From: Hyperoodon ampullatus
Lineage: Eukaryota; Chordata; Mammalia; Artiodactyla; Ziphiidae
Length of the DNA: 64,000 bases
Direction of reading: 5' to 3'
NCBI GenBank assembly: GCA_949752795.1
Contig: OX457062.1
Span: 89,393,777-89,457,776 of the forward strand
Positions 22,489-34,829 of the stretch are shown here, piece after piece. The notes under the pieces were generated by a model that saw only the letters and a list, made by a program, of their open reading frames with translations, did no database searches and was not told the DNA's origin. A program made the position numbers and the translations under genes. Numbering within the stretch: the first letter of the stretch is position 1; each line of letters begins with the position of its first letter.

Positions 22489-25400
22489 GTGAGATGCAGC
22501 ATAGCGGAGAGCACGGGGCGCCGTCACGTTTTCCCAAGGGAGCGGGGTCCCTCGCCTCTCTCAACCTCCATCCCCGCAGAGCGCCCGCGAGAGACAGTGA
22601 TTTATGTGTAGGGAGAATCAAGAGAAATTTCCTGCGCAATGTATCTTTCTCTGCCTTCACAGACTCAGTGACTTCCCAGCCCCAGGGAGCGTATTTTTCC
22701 TTCTCCTCTGTATAGCTTTCTGTGGATGGCATTATCATTTGCTAAATGCATTACAGCTCGCTATTTATTTCACTCTGCAGCTTCCAGACCTTTGTTGCAT
22801 TCTCTCCACATCTAGGAATTTCAGTAATAAATCACCGAGGGGGCTAGAGAGGCTCTCTCGCCTTTCCCTTCATTGTTCTCCCAACCCCACCAAATCAGGT
22901 GGAAAGCTCTCCAAAAGGAGCTTTCTCCAGAATGCCTGCCTTTCCCAGTCCGGACTCCAGAGGGTGGCAGGTGCCTTAAGGGCAAGCTGCTTTCCAGTTG
23001 AGATCTAGAATTGAGGGAACCTCATTAACAGAACCTCTGTGTCCTGAATCAGACATCTTGAGAAACAGAAGATAGGACTAAAAGGTAACATGAGATTTAG
23101 TCTCAGGCCAGTGGCCAGTAAAGATGAAAGAGGCCAATTCTGATTCCATGCCTCACTGATGCCACAACCCACAGATTCTCCAGCTGACTTTTGGAATACC
23201 TAGTGGACAGTGTCTACTAGGAAAGGGTGGGGAAGAGGCTGGAGAATGAAATGGATTTATTCTCAGTATAATTCTAAACGTTCTATTACATTTCATAGCT
23301 CATTTTGGGGGTAGTCTATTTTAACTGAAAATGCGGGGGTACTTCAACTTTTAGGACAAGATGAAAGAAAACTCCAGAAAACTGTAAAATTTAAGTTAGT
23401 GCTTAACTAGAAAACATTCTTAGGAACCCAGAGAGGCACCAAATACTGTAGTTTCTGTTTTGCACATGTTGAAATGAACTGCCTCATACTTGAAATTATA
23501 TGAGAAGGATGGAGAAAAACTGTTTCATTTTCTAAAGACGTGCCCTGGGCGTGTGTTTGGCAGTGTGGAGCAGACACATTTATATTTCTATAAAAAACAC
23601 ACAAGTGTATATTGTTTAACTTTCATGCAAAAACTCGGATATAGTATTTGGGAAATCTGTCTTCGTTTGAATAGTTCAGTCAACCAGGAAAATCAGTTAC
23701 TAGAGGTACCGTGCTATTATTTGTGTAGTAGCTCACTTGCGATGCTTTGATTGATTGCCATGGTTCTCATCAACCTCCTCTTCTGTGGAAAGTACTTAAA
23801 CAGCTCTGACTCTCCAGCCGGGAAGTACAGAGAACCCTTAGGACTTGGAGCATGCTGATCTAGCTTGTGTCGGTTGGCTTCTAAGTCAGTGTTACTCCTT
23901 GCCTTCTTTGCAGGTGGTTTGACTGTGCATGGGAGGAATTAAGTTCACTTTAAGATAGGACTTCCCCCACCTCTGCCCCCATCTTCAAGGTGTATATAAA
24001 GAGGAAGGCTTTATGTTGGATTAAGAACTTCTGCCATAGGGCTGGGCTCTAAAAGGTCAGGTAAAACCTGTTGACTAGCTCTTGTGCTTTCTTCTTATTT
24101 TTCCTCTTTGCCTGTGTGCTTTCATGACTTTCTGGATGATTTCATTTATGGTTTTGTCAAAATGTAAGTTGAAGTAAAATGTGTCTTCTCTAGAAATGTT
24201 TCTTATGCAGGCGTTTAAACTAAAAATTGGTATTGTTCCTAAGTAAAATCCTGGAGAAATGCTTTCAGGAATTAAACATTATTGTTGTGAAATCAGGCTG
24301 GAGATAGGAAATTAAAACTAATTAAGTGAAAAATCTGTTAGTTTTAACACATCGTTACGTTAGCCACTGCCTTGTGATTAGCATTTGTACTATGTAGGAG
24401 TGCAGATAAGGCAACACATCGCAAGAGAAGATGAGCTGTCTAGAGATAGCCTTTCTTTAGATATATGATCTTACTACTTAATAGAAACTAATTAGATTAG
24501 AAAGGGAATTTGGAGTCTGGTTGCTAAATAGATTGCTCTGAAGGACTTGATTTTACTGTGGTTTTTGATGGGTGCTTTTTTCAAGAAATTTTGTTAACTT
24601 GACTTAGAGAATGCTTTATTGTTTTTATTGAATTTTTATATTGTATGTAGACATTTCATTGATTTATAAACATTCCATTTATAAATTTTTGTTGTGTATA
24701 TGGTACTAACTCATTTTCAAGAGAATGGGGAGGAGGGCTTTACTTGATTCTTTTCAATTGCAATTAAGAGATGGTATATGGAATATACTTAATGTTACTT
24801 TAAAAATATTGGATTACAATTAAATGAAAAACTGGTTGTTGTTGTTTTTGTTTTTGTTTTAATCCTTCAAGTTTTCCCTCATTGTTCGTGCTCTTTCCCC
24901 CATTGTCAGGCTCAAAACATACAGTATCATTGTCATCTGTCCCCTGAATAATGGTCCTGAGGTGATATTATTAATGTAGCTTTTAAAATCAAACTAATTA
25001 TACTTGCCTAAAAGAGCCACATGTGTGTGATTCTAGCTGCCTGGTGCCTTTTGAGAGCCCTGGAGACAAGCTAGTGAATAGAGCTGAAAATTCATTCTGT
25101 ATTTGATTAAATGGAACAGACTTGCTGCTCCTTACCCCAGCAGGGGCGATGAGATCTCTTGATCCCCGAAGCGGCTCCAAGACCCTGGGAATTCCATTAG
25201 CGAGCACCTGAGGAATTTCTGCCCTGCAGTGCCTTTTTTGTATGTGTGTATGTGCGTGTGTGGAAAGGGAGGGGAGCCGAGTGGTGGTGGGGGGGAGGGT
25301 GGCGGGTGGGCGGAGAGAGGCTACATTAGAAGACTCCATATGTTAGCAGATCTAAAATCAAGACAGGACTTAACAGCTTATCTTGTAAGCGAAGAGCCCA

Positions 25401-27140
25401 ACCCAAAGGCAGATTGCTGGTCAGGACTTTCTTACAAGCACGACCGTGGCGATGTGTCTTTACCCTGAAGTGCACGCCGCTGTAAGTACAGAAAGTCACT
25501 TTTCTGCTTTGCCTGCGAAGCACAAGCATATACACGTTGCAGACTTGGTAAGTTTTCTCTGAATGATCTTTTGATAAATATGTAAAATCGTGTTACAGTT
25601 AGGTCTTGCCTGTAAGGGCTGCTTTTATTGTTTTAATAACTTTTCAACCCAGAGCAAAATCAGCCTTTTCTGTGAAGCAAAGTATTTTGCAGAGATGAAA
25701 TGCTTGTTTGAATAGGCATATTTGAGTTTGCTCTTTTGTTTTTATATGACTTTTCTTGTGTTTTTGTAACATTATTATTACAGAATTTAAATTCATTTAG
25801 GGTATCTCTCTTTTCTGTTGTCTTTTGAAGAATTCTTTCTGATTGCTAGTATTTGTTAAGGCATCGCTTTGCAGACTTGCCAGCAGCCGTGCGTAAATGA
25901 AAATTTATCTACCAAAAATATTCTGTAAAATCTTTGGAGCAAAATTTTTGAGAAACATCAGCGTGTCTTCTTCTCCCTGCTCCACCTCCCCTGCCCCTGA
26001 ATAATTTTTGGATACAGACATTCTTCAGAATATGAGCCCAGTTTGATTCTTGTGTACTTTTCAAGGAAGAGCAGTTCTGAATCTTGGATGGTCTAGTTAA
26101 TTGATTTTCCTCTTCTGAGAAGAGTTAAAAATGAATGTGAATTCCAGTGCTTGTAGTTTTCAACTAGTGCAGAGTGCAGTAGCCTATTTGATGGTTAATT
26201 TGATGTATTTTGTTTCTGATTAAAATCGTCTTGTGTGTCACACTTCTCTCCATCCTATTCCCGTGCAGTCCTCTACCAGATTCTCCTTACAATACTAAGT
26301 GTTTAGAAAATAAAGAAGCCTTTTAGAGAATATTTAATTTTTTTCCCACCTTCATCCCGGGCTTGCCTTCTAGTAGTATGGCCAGATTGAAAGAACTCTG
26401 GAATGAATGGGAGTAAACACTAAAGTTAACATTGGGCCTGTCTCGGTTCACAGTTGTTCAGGCACTTTGCTGTGTGATGTATTTTGATGGCCAGAGATAA
26501 CGAAAAACTACCCCAAAGCACATTTTGTTCTGCTACATATCAGTTGGAATGTGAGTCAGGACTTCAGTTCTTGAGAACCAGTGATGTGCTTTTAACCATA
26601 GAATTAAGGAACTGTGAAGTTCCTTACATCTTACTTGAGAGGGGGAAAAACACACAGGTTATGTTACTGAACTTAGATATATCCTGCTTACGTTTTTTTA
26701 CAAAATTTTTATATTGCCCTAATGTAAACATATAGCTTGCTTTTCAGCTATTCTTGACATAGACTAGCTCATCTCTTTTTATTCGTGTGAGCTGGGGCAG
26801 TGATCTTGACCTAAGCCTTGGGTTCCTCATTGCTGAAATGAGGATAATAACCATAGTATCTGTTACCGCTGTTGTGTGGATTACATGAGATACTGAAAGT
26901 AAAGTGCGTGGCACATTGTAAAACCTCTATGAATGCTGGCTGCTGCTATTTTAAGTAACTCCTCCTGTACATGTTAGTCTGTTACTTTGATCCAGAAATG
27001 ATTTCTTTTGAAGATTAAATAATGAGGAATTCTCTGAAATTAGTAATAGTGTGGGCACGTGGAACTGCTATAGTTTCAGTATGCTACAGTTTTCTTCATT
27101 TTGCAATTGAAACTTAAAAGGCACTTGGAAACAATATGTT
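22489..27140 (+). other. CDON intron 1, proximal part; no further gene seen
   Basis: Mostly unique-looking sequence with AT-rich parts, and a (GTTTTT)-like tract near 24,838-24,862. A MIR lies at 26.8 kb. A candidate cryptic or alternative exon end occurs near 25.5 kb (see findings). I see no coding exon of another gene. Confidence 0.55.
26790..26945 (+). mobile_element. MIR SINE relic (3' part)
   Basis: GGGTTCCTCATTGCTGAAATGAGGATAATAA, then ATTACATGAGATACTGAAAG and GTGCGTGGCACATTGTAAAA match MIR forward. Confidence 0.75.
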
Positions 27141-27144
27141 GCAA

Positions 27145-27510
27145 TTTTTTTCCTGATTGAGGTATAATAGAAAAACGTACACAAGTGTACAGTTAATGTA
27201 TACTCAGTGAACAGCCAGATGAAGTGTCATATATGCACATGTGTGGTAACCGTTAGCCAGATCAAGATGTAGAACATTTCCTTCATTGTGGAAGGCTCCC
27301 TGGTGCCCCTTCCCAGACTAGCCCACCACCCCCAGCAGACGACAACCATTTGGACTAGCCTCACCGTACGTGAGTTTTGCCTGTTCCCGAACTTTATAAA
27401 AGTAGACTCATACGATAAATACTCTTTTATATCTGGTTTCTCGCACTGCTCGTTACGTCCAAGGCCCATCTCTGTTACTGTGTACGGTAGGAATTTATGC
27501 TTTTAAATTG
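27145..27510 (-). mobile_element. Old L1 (L1M-type) 3' end
   Basis: CCTGATTGAGGTATAATAGAA, then GTGTACAGTTAATGTATACTC, GCCAGATCAAGATGTAGAAC and GGTGCCCCTTCCCAGACTAG follow the reversed L1M 3' region. Diverged and 5'-truncated. Confidence 0.8.
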
Positions 27511-27750
27511 TTTTAGCGTCTTTTGCCTGTTTTGAAATTTATAGTAATTCATTTTGTTGGCACATTGAGCATGTGGTCATTGAGAAAACAAGAAAATAAC
27601 AACATTTCTTCCTAAATTATTAGAAAATCAGATCCCAGTCACTATCTTAGAAAAATAACCATGACCTTCTTTTTATACATAAAGTTGGGTTGAAGGTAAT
27701 ATAATCACCTTCAGTGACAGTTCCATAAACCAAATCTTTTGATAACTGCG

Positions 27751-27758
<8 letters not shown>

Positions 27759-27782
<24 letters not shown>
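27759..27782. repeat. (TG)n microsatellite
   Basis: About twelve uninterrupted TG units. Confidence 0.95.
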
Positions 27783-27789
27783 TTTTAGA

Positions 27790-28833
27790 AGCAAAGGGAG
27801 GGAGCCTCAAAAGAGAGAAGGACCACCTAAGGTAGCTTATAACCTTCATGCTTAGGATTTAATACTTAGAATGGTACAGAAGTAACCACTAGCTCAGCAA
27901 TAAGCACAATATTCCCTAAGAAGAAAACAAAACAACACAGTGTGTTCTGGGAAAAAAAAAATCCACCAATAATGGAAGAAAATGGAGCAAGGATGTTGTT
28001 ATACTACAGGAAAATTTTGGAGAATGGGACCTTATGTTTATATCAGGAGGAAGAATTTTGGCTACTAACTTTCTGAACGGTTGCTGTCAGGCTGTGCTTA
28101 TATGTTTGGAATTTCTGTTTGTGTTGTTGGGATTCCCTAATATGCTAAATAAAATTTATTTCACTAAACAATGAAACAAGAATACAAGGTGATATTGATG
28201 AATCAGAAGTGTGTTTTTTGTTTTTCATTTTGAAAGGGGCTGCGGTTGAGGTTAATAGCTTGCCATCATCATATTTCTGTTCTTGGAAATGTTGATGAAG
28301 GATTTTTCTGGATGTTCTGCTTGAACACAAGCCACTTCTCTCGTCGGAGACATTGTCTTTTTCAGCATTTGTAATTTTATTAAATCTTATTATTCATAGC
28401 TTCTTGACACAAGGTCATTCTTCACATACAGCCATGTGCAGGGTGGGTTCCTCTGGACTCCAGAGGGGGCAAGTTGTCCCCTTTTCTCTTAATTCAGAGC
28501 ACCAGTGGCCAAGACTTCAATGGGGGTGGGAGGGGTGAAAGAGTAATATGAGATTCATCTTTTGTCCCAGAGGGGCACTCCAAAGATTCAGGTTTTGTTT
28601 CAAAAGAAGGAAGAACTGTTGACAAATAAAATTGCCTCATGTTTGGAAAATGCTCCTCTGAAGAGGCATGAGCTCCTTATTACTAGATGTGTTGTAGTGG
28701 CATATGGAAAAGATGGTGCGGTAAGAATCTCTTCCTTGGGTGAGAGCTGGGACCATGTGACCTCCAAGGGCCTTTGCCTTTTGAGTCCACTAAACAGGCT
28801 CTTGTGGGGGAGCTGTGCTACTTAACCACCACA
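27790..28833. other. Intron 1 DNA, no gene seen
   Basis: Unique-looking; ORFs of 60-87 codons are unsupported. Confidence 0.5.
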
Positions 28834-28835
28834 TA

Positions 28836-29503
28836 CAGTAGTCCCCCCTTAACCCAGGGTTCGCTTGCTGCAGTTTCATTCCCCTGAGGTCAACTGCAGT
28901 CCAAAAATATTAAACGGAAAGTTCCAGAAAGAAATGATTTATAAGTTTTAAGTTGTGCACTGTTCTCAGTAGTGTAATGAAATCCCGTGCCATCCCTCCC
29001 GAGTTCCCCAAACCTTCAACATTGTTCTGCTCCTGACATCCAGCCATTCACTTCGTCCTGCCTCGGTGATCCAGGATCACCTGAAGCAGATGATCCTGCT
29101 GACGTATCATCAGAAGGTCAATAGTAGCCTAAGGCTACGTCACAATGTCCACATCAGTCACCTCACTTCATCTCATCCAGTGGGTGTTTTGTCATCTCAC
29201 AGCATCAGCATTGTCATAAGACGGGTGATTACAGTGCAATAAGATATTTTGAGAGAGAGAGACCACATTCATGTAACTTTTTTTTATTTTTTACTTTTTT
29301 TCATGTAACTTTTATTACAGCATATTGTTAAAATTGTTTTATTGTTACTCTCTTACTGTGCCTAATTTATAAATTAAACTTTATCATAGATATGTATGTG
29401 TTGGAAAAAACATAGTGTAAATAGGGTTCAGTACTATCCACAGCTTCAGACATCCACTGGGGGTCTTGGAACGCACCCCCTGTGGATAAGCCGGGGACTA
29501 CCG
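28836..29503 (+). mobile_element. Tigger2/MER28-type DNA transposon, internally deleted
   Basis: The left terminus CAGTAGTCCCCCCTTAACCC is the imperfect inverse of the right terminus, which ends GCCGGGGACTACCG. TA flanks both sides (28,834-28,835 and 29,504-29,505), the pogo/Tigger duplication. The interior keeps the typical CAAAAATATTAAACGGAAAG and the right-end CATCCACTGGGGGTCTTGGA, but no transposase frame. At 668 bp it is a non-autonomous deletion form. The strand is assigned from the usual order of the two ends. Confidence 0.92.
29269..29313 (+). repeat. Tiny T/A-rich insertion with 13-bp duplications inside Tigger
   Basis: TCATGTAACTTTT occurs at about 29,269-29,281 and again at 29,301-29,313, separated by 19 nt of almost pure T with a few A and one C. 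Confidence 0.75.
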
Positions 29504-29514
29504 TACCTAATTTT

Positions 29515-30365
29515 GGAGGGAGAAAATGTGTAAAAAAAGTTCCAAACGACCACTGGATAAATAAATTTTCTCAAATTTTCCCTAGTTTAAAGTTGAGGAA
29601 TGCCTCTTCTTGTTCACCCTTTTCACGTTAAATGTAATTTAGTTTATCACTAACAAGTAAATGTCAACTATTCTTTCTTTTTTACTTAAAGAGAGAACAG
29701 GGACCTTTCCAATATTCTATCAGTATCAGAAGCGAAAACACTTTACAAGTATAGTATTTGCTACCTTTTTAGGTAGGTACACACCTGAATTTACTTGAAG
29801 CCCCTCTGTTGGCCGAGTTATTTATGCACTCCTACAGCAAATTATATGTAAAGTAAAAATAAATAAATGTATCTCTTGTCTCTCTACCTTCTCTCCTCCA
29901 CCCCAATTTTTCCACACTTGAATTTCAAGAGAGAAATAACTCACGGGGGGAGAAAGGCTGATATGAGTGACTTATCCAAGCAACAAAGCTGTATTCAGGA
30001 TCTTTTCTGGAGTCCATGGTTATTTACTATAACCAGGTACACATCTGGTGTCTTTAGATATATGTTAATAATTTATGTTAATAATTGCTATTTAGAATGA
30101 TTGAAGGGAGTATAGAATCCCGAATCACCAAAATAATATTTTGTCTATTTTATGAAGCAGAAAAGTATAATGAGTTTTGTCTGTTTTGTATTGACGTATA
30201 CCCATACAACCGTCTGAAGCCTCTTGTAACCTCTGAGTGGCTCTCTCTCTTCTCTGTCACCGTTACCTTACCCTTCCAACTTCCTTTTCGAATTTTGGGA
30301 AGGGGATCAGAGAAGATGAGACAAAATGTGAGACAAAAGAAGTATCTTCGTGACTCCTTATCAAA
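29515..30365. other. Intron 1 DNA, no gene seen
   Basis: AT-rich and without recognisable repeats. Confidence 0.5.
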
Positions 30366-30369
30366 CTGC

Positions 30370-30640
30370 TGCCACCTCACCTCCCTTGTCTCCACTCTTG
30401 GTTTTCCCCGCTTCCACATCATCCATTTTTCTACATTTTGTCAGAGGAATGATCTTCCAAAAACATAAAACTGATCGTGTGACTGCTCTCCTTAACATCA
30501 GTTTCTTCAAAGGCTCTGACTCCCTTATTAAAACCCAGGTCTTTAATAGGGCACACAGGGGTCTTTACCTACCTGGTGCTTCTGCTGTCCTCCACATACC
30601 TTGCTTTTTCTCTTGCAGGCTGGGAACATGTCTCTCGTGG
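30370..30640 (+). mobile_element. Probable L2 LINE relic
   Basis: GGAATGATCTTCCAAAAACA, then TGATCGTGTGACTGCTCTCC and TATTAAAACCCAGGTCTTTA resemble L2 forward order. Diverged. Confidence 0.6.
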
Positions 30641-30802
30641 TGCTGATGTTGTGTCATCATTTTGTATGTGTCTCTCTCATCCTTATCTTAATCCCTAAAG
30701 ACAGACAATGTGATTTTCCCTTGTATGTATCCCCTCTCACCCCTTTCCTTGCCCTGTGCCTAACAAATACGAAACCCAAATGTCCCGAACGTATGAGTCC
30801 TA

Positions 30803-30982
30803 AAGTGGTGCTTCGCAAACTTTAATGTGCATTTGAATTTCTTGGGGCGGGGGTGGGGGGGATGTTAAAAGGCAGATTTTGATTTCGTAGGTTGTGGGTG
30901 AATCCCAAGATTCTCCCTTTCTAACAAGATTCCAGATCATGTTGATGACACTGGGTGGACCACACTGAATAGTGAGTTGCTA
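30803..30982 (+). mobile_element. MER5A-type hAT/Charlie MITE
   Basis: AAGTGGTGCTTCGCAAACTTTAATGTGCATTTGAAT opens the element, TTCTAACAAGATTCCAGATC lies in the right half, and GTGGACCACACTGAATAG closes it, matching MER5A from end to end. Confidence 0.85.
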
Positions 30983-31029
30983 AACTGTCACCTCTAGACC
31001 CATGAATGATTTCAACACACAACTCTGCT

Positions 31030-31097
31030 CTTATAAAGCAGAAACTAACGCACCATTGTAAAGCAATTATACTCCAATAAAGATGTTAAAAAAAAAA
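31030..31097 (+). mobile_element. L1 3' terminal fragment with A tail
   Basis: ACCATTGTAAAGCAATTATACTCCAATAAAGATGTTAAAAAAAAA is the L1 3' terminus in forward sense. It is the only plus-strand young-type L1 end in the window. Confidence 0.85.
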
Positions 31098-31099
31098 TC

Positions 31100-32360
31100 C
31101 AGTGAAATCAGTGACTCTGCATGTCAAGTTCAGGCATATCACAGCTTCAAGTAATGAAGGTTAAAAAAGCTTTAGATAAAGAAAAAAATAGTTAAATATT
31201 GAAGATACTAGGACATCTATTGTCACATTATTACTGGAATGCTGGCCAAACATCTTACAGATTTAAAATGCATATTTTCATTCTGTGCTACATTAGTTTG
31301 TGCCCAGAGAGCTGATGTCATGTTTTGTCTGTTTTTTAAATATGTAGTATTAGAGGAGTTTTCCTGGATATCTAGGTATTAAAAAGTACATTCTGCCTTC
31401 TGTCTCTTGCCAGGGAAATTTCTGACAGTTATTGGCTTTTTAGGTATCAGAATAACAGTAATTAGTATTTTCTATTTTACTATCATTTGAAGTCTGTTTA
31501 GTGAGTAATTGTACACACTGTCTGATTGGAGGTGAAATTCGCAAGGGGGATGAATGTCTAACGGATAAAATACTACTTTTATCAGGCCGTGAAATTACTG
31601 TAGTGACATCAGAATTTGGCAGCCTCTTTTATTACAATAAAAAGAAAAATAGCATCCTAAGCTAGGGATAAGATTTTTCTTGCCCATTTATTTTGGCTTA
31701 TTTTCATGGTTTTGGCCTCAGGGCGTGTGTGCAACAAAATAGCACAGTGAATAACAGGCAATAAGAAGGAGTGAACATAGTTTCAGCTGGAACAGATGTA
31801 CTGTTTAGTCACTCGTCTCTATTTCAGTAAACTTCCTCCCAGATTGGTGAGTATGAGGTTGTGAGAGTGGGTATGAGGAATCCCCATCTATGAAGTGGAG
31901 TTAAGCTTCATTACTTGGGTTGGTGTTCCATAGCTTGCAATATATTGAAAAAGTTTGTTAATTGGCTGTTAAAATGGTCATGTGAGGGGGACTGTCTGAA
32001 TGTGATTATGAACGCGGTTGTACAGTTTTGTAAGAAATATGCTAATTATTCCTTTTTATAAACACCAGTAAAGTAACATCATTTGATTTAAACTAGTGTT
32101 TCCTCCTGGCCTGTTCACTCCTGTTGTGAAATTAGTCTAATTAGGCTTTTAGATATTGCCATGATTTAATGACAGCTCATGTACCAGGATTTCAATTTGG
32201 TTTCCATGCATCTGAGCAGTTGTTCCAGTAGATGTTGGGACTGCTAAATCCTGAGAAGATATTTTTATGGTTCTTAACATATTATTAAAACTCCTGAGTA
32301 GAACCACACTGGTCTTACCATTGTGTTGTGCCCATAATTTACCTTTTGGGCTCTTCTTAC
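31100..32360. other. Intron 1 unique DNA
   Basis: No coding frame. The part from about 31,490 to 31,660 is repeat-free and includes a TGACATCA CRE-like site; it is a possible conserved element, without proof. Confidence 0.4.
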
Positions 32361-32370
32361 TGTGATCACT

Positions 32371-32572
32371 TTTTTTTTTTGCGGTACGTGGGCCTCTCAC
32401 TGCTGTGGCCTCTCCCGTTGCGGAGCACAGGCTCCGGACGCGCAGGCTCAGCGGCCATGGCTCACGGGCCCAGCCGCTCCGTGGCATGAGGGATCCTCCC
32501 TGACCGGGGCACGAACCTGCGTCCCCTGCATCGGCAGGAGGACTCTCAACCACTGCGCCACCAGGGAAGCCC
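32371..32572 (-). mobile_element. CHR-type SINE (short form)
   Basis: A T run, then GCGGTACGTGGGCC and the body, ending CCACCAGGGAAGCCC. TGTGATCACTTTTT flanks both sides (32,361 and 32,573). Confidence 0.95.
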
Positions 32573-32589
32573 TGTGATCACTTTTTAAA

Positions 32590-34415
32590 CAAGGCCATTT
32601 TAGTGTTTCTTCCATTAAGTCTTGGATGTTCTTCCAAAATGAAATTTTAAGATTTGTTCTACAGTAAGGAGGATTATAGTACTAATGGGTTAAAGTAGAT
32701 TTTAAACCTAATTCTGCATATTTACTTCAACTGAATAACATATTTTCAAGTCATATTATGATCTGATTAGAATTGGTTCTGATCGCTGTCGTTTCTTTTG
32801 ATTTCTATTTATTTACTATCAGGCACACTTCCTTTACTATGGCTGAGACCTTTTTGAAATTAAAACAAATACAGATAGATCAAACTTCTACCCTGAGTTC
32901 CTAATTCCAAGCTCTAGTCATTAAGTTATTCATGTTTTGACTGTAGACCTATATAAGCTCTTTCATATAATTTTCATCATACATTTTAGAGCTAAAGCTT
33001 TTTTTTTTAACCCCATGGCTAACTAAAGCCAATTTTGAGTCATTCTAAGATGGGTTGTTAACTGTGGTCTCCTATTAGGTTTGAAAATGAAATTGTCATT
33101 ATTTGTTATTTCTTTTGTGTTTAAGGATGCATTTTAAAAGAGCTATTGTCACAGTGGTTAGGTCTTAAAATAATTACACATTTGTCACTGTGACAGCAGC
33201 CGCGGTGAGATTTTTAATCATACAGTACAGCTTGTGCAGAGATTTGATATCCATTTTTTTGCAGCATCAAACAAATTTTAGCTCAGGGATTTGACTAGAT
33301 ACATCTTAATAATGTTAATAAGAGTCTTATAGCTAACTCCCAAAGTGGGTTTCTAAATGTGAGCCTAGGAAGTTCAGGCTATATCCCACCCCACAGGAAA
33401 ATAACAGTAGAAATTGTTTTAAAGAAAAATTGTCAGTGTTTTACTTCTTTTGGGATTTCTCTTCCAGATAGGTAGATTATTAGGGAAAAGATAAGGAAAC
33501 AATTGGCCTTGTAGAACAAAGACTTTAACCCTTGATCAGATCCATGTTTTCTCAGCTGGGTGTTGTACACATACACAGAATACTTAATTAGTTGTGATTG
33601 TAGATGTCAGCTGGTCATGGAATCAAATTAACAGGCACCACATATTAAACTCCTGAGGCCTTCAACGACTAAGAATGAGAGACTGAGTTTTGAGTTTTTC
33701 ATTTGTGCAATTAAGAATTTTTTCCCCCTTCATGTTGGAATGTGAGTTTTCTGGGAAAAGAATCCCTTCACTTGACATTTCCTAGGCAAACAGAGTCCCC
33801 ACTCGCCTGTAAAAGTCCTTTCTAATTCACTGAGAAATACTAGCATCTTTTGTGCCTGATTCACCTAGAGGGACTGTACTACAGGTATACTTGGGCAATT
33901 TAACGATAAATAATATGGTGACAAAGGAGTGAAGTATTGCTTAGGCAAAGCAGGGCCCTTGTCTGTTTGAGTGCCCTGCAGACTTATCAGAATGATGCTT
34001 CCAGAGGATTGGGAAAGGAAAGACTGTCCTGTCTGGCATTGCATGCACAGACAGGCACAGAAGGAACCAGGACCCTCCCCATGCTCACTCGGCTCCTAGC
34101 TGAGGAGTTGCCAGGTGAGTTACAACTCCTGTCTTGTGGTTCTTTTTATTCCATATACGAAATAATTTTCTCCTATCCTTTATTTCTAATTGTCATCATT
34201 TCTTAAATAATATTATAGAGTCCTTTGTACTTTGCAGTGTGTTTTTTTTCTGTTTACAATAATGTATGAGACGGTAAAATTTTCATGAGAATGGAAATCA
34301 TGAAGACAATAATGATCGAGCATTGGTTTCACATACAAGAGTTTTAATGTAGTTCAAAGTTGGGTGATCTTTAAAATATCTCTGCCGATAATTTGAAACT
34401 ATAGTCTTTCTTCTC
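32590..34415. other. Intron 1 unique DNA
   Basis: No gene seen. A repeat-free part at 33,140-33,260 contains TGTCACTGTGACA and a rare CpG-containing GCAGCCGCGG in otherwise AT-rich DNA. Confidence 0.45.
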
Positions 34416-34431
34416 AAGCTTTTTTAAAGTA

Positions 34432-34652
34432 TCTATTTATTAAATGGCTGCATTGGGTCTTAGTTGCAGCACGCGGGATTTTTCGTTGAGGCGCACGGAT
34501 TCTTCATTGCAGTGTGAGGGCTTCTCTCTAGTTGTGGCGTGCGGGCTTAGTTGCCCCGTGGCATGTGGGATCTTAGTTCCCTGACCAGCTATTGAACCGG
34601 TGTCCCCTGCATTGCAAGATGGATTCTTAACACTGGACCACCAGGGAAGTCC
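34432..34652 (-). mobile_element. CHR-type SINE (long form, shortened)
   Basis: GGCTGCATTGGGTCTTAGTTGC to CACCAGGGAAGTCCC, with fewer internal repeat units than the full long form. Diverged flanks CTTTCTTCTCAAGCTT and CTTTCTTTTTTAAGCTT are a plausible duplication. Confidence 0.9.
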
Positions 34653-34716
34653 CTTTCTTTTTTAAGCTTAATTTAAGTTATAATTGCACATTCTTAAATT
34701 CTAAGGTTTTTGTTTT

Positions 34717-34826
34717 TGGCCACATCGCGCGGCTTATGGGATCTTAGTTCTGCCACCAGGGATCGAACCCAGGCCCAGAACAGTGAAAGCACCGAGTCCT
34801 AACCACTGGACCACCAGGGAATTCCC
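34717..34826 (-). mobile_element. tRNA-derived SINE, short
   Basis: GTTTTTGGCCACATCGCGCGG to CACCAGGGAATTCCC, with GGGATCGAACCCAGG carrying the reversed B box. It belongs to the artiodactyl tRNA-Glu SINE group. Confidence 0.88.
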
Positions 34827-34829
34827 TGT

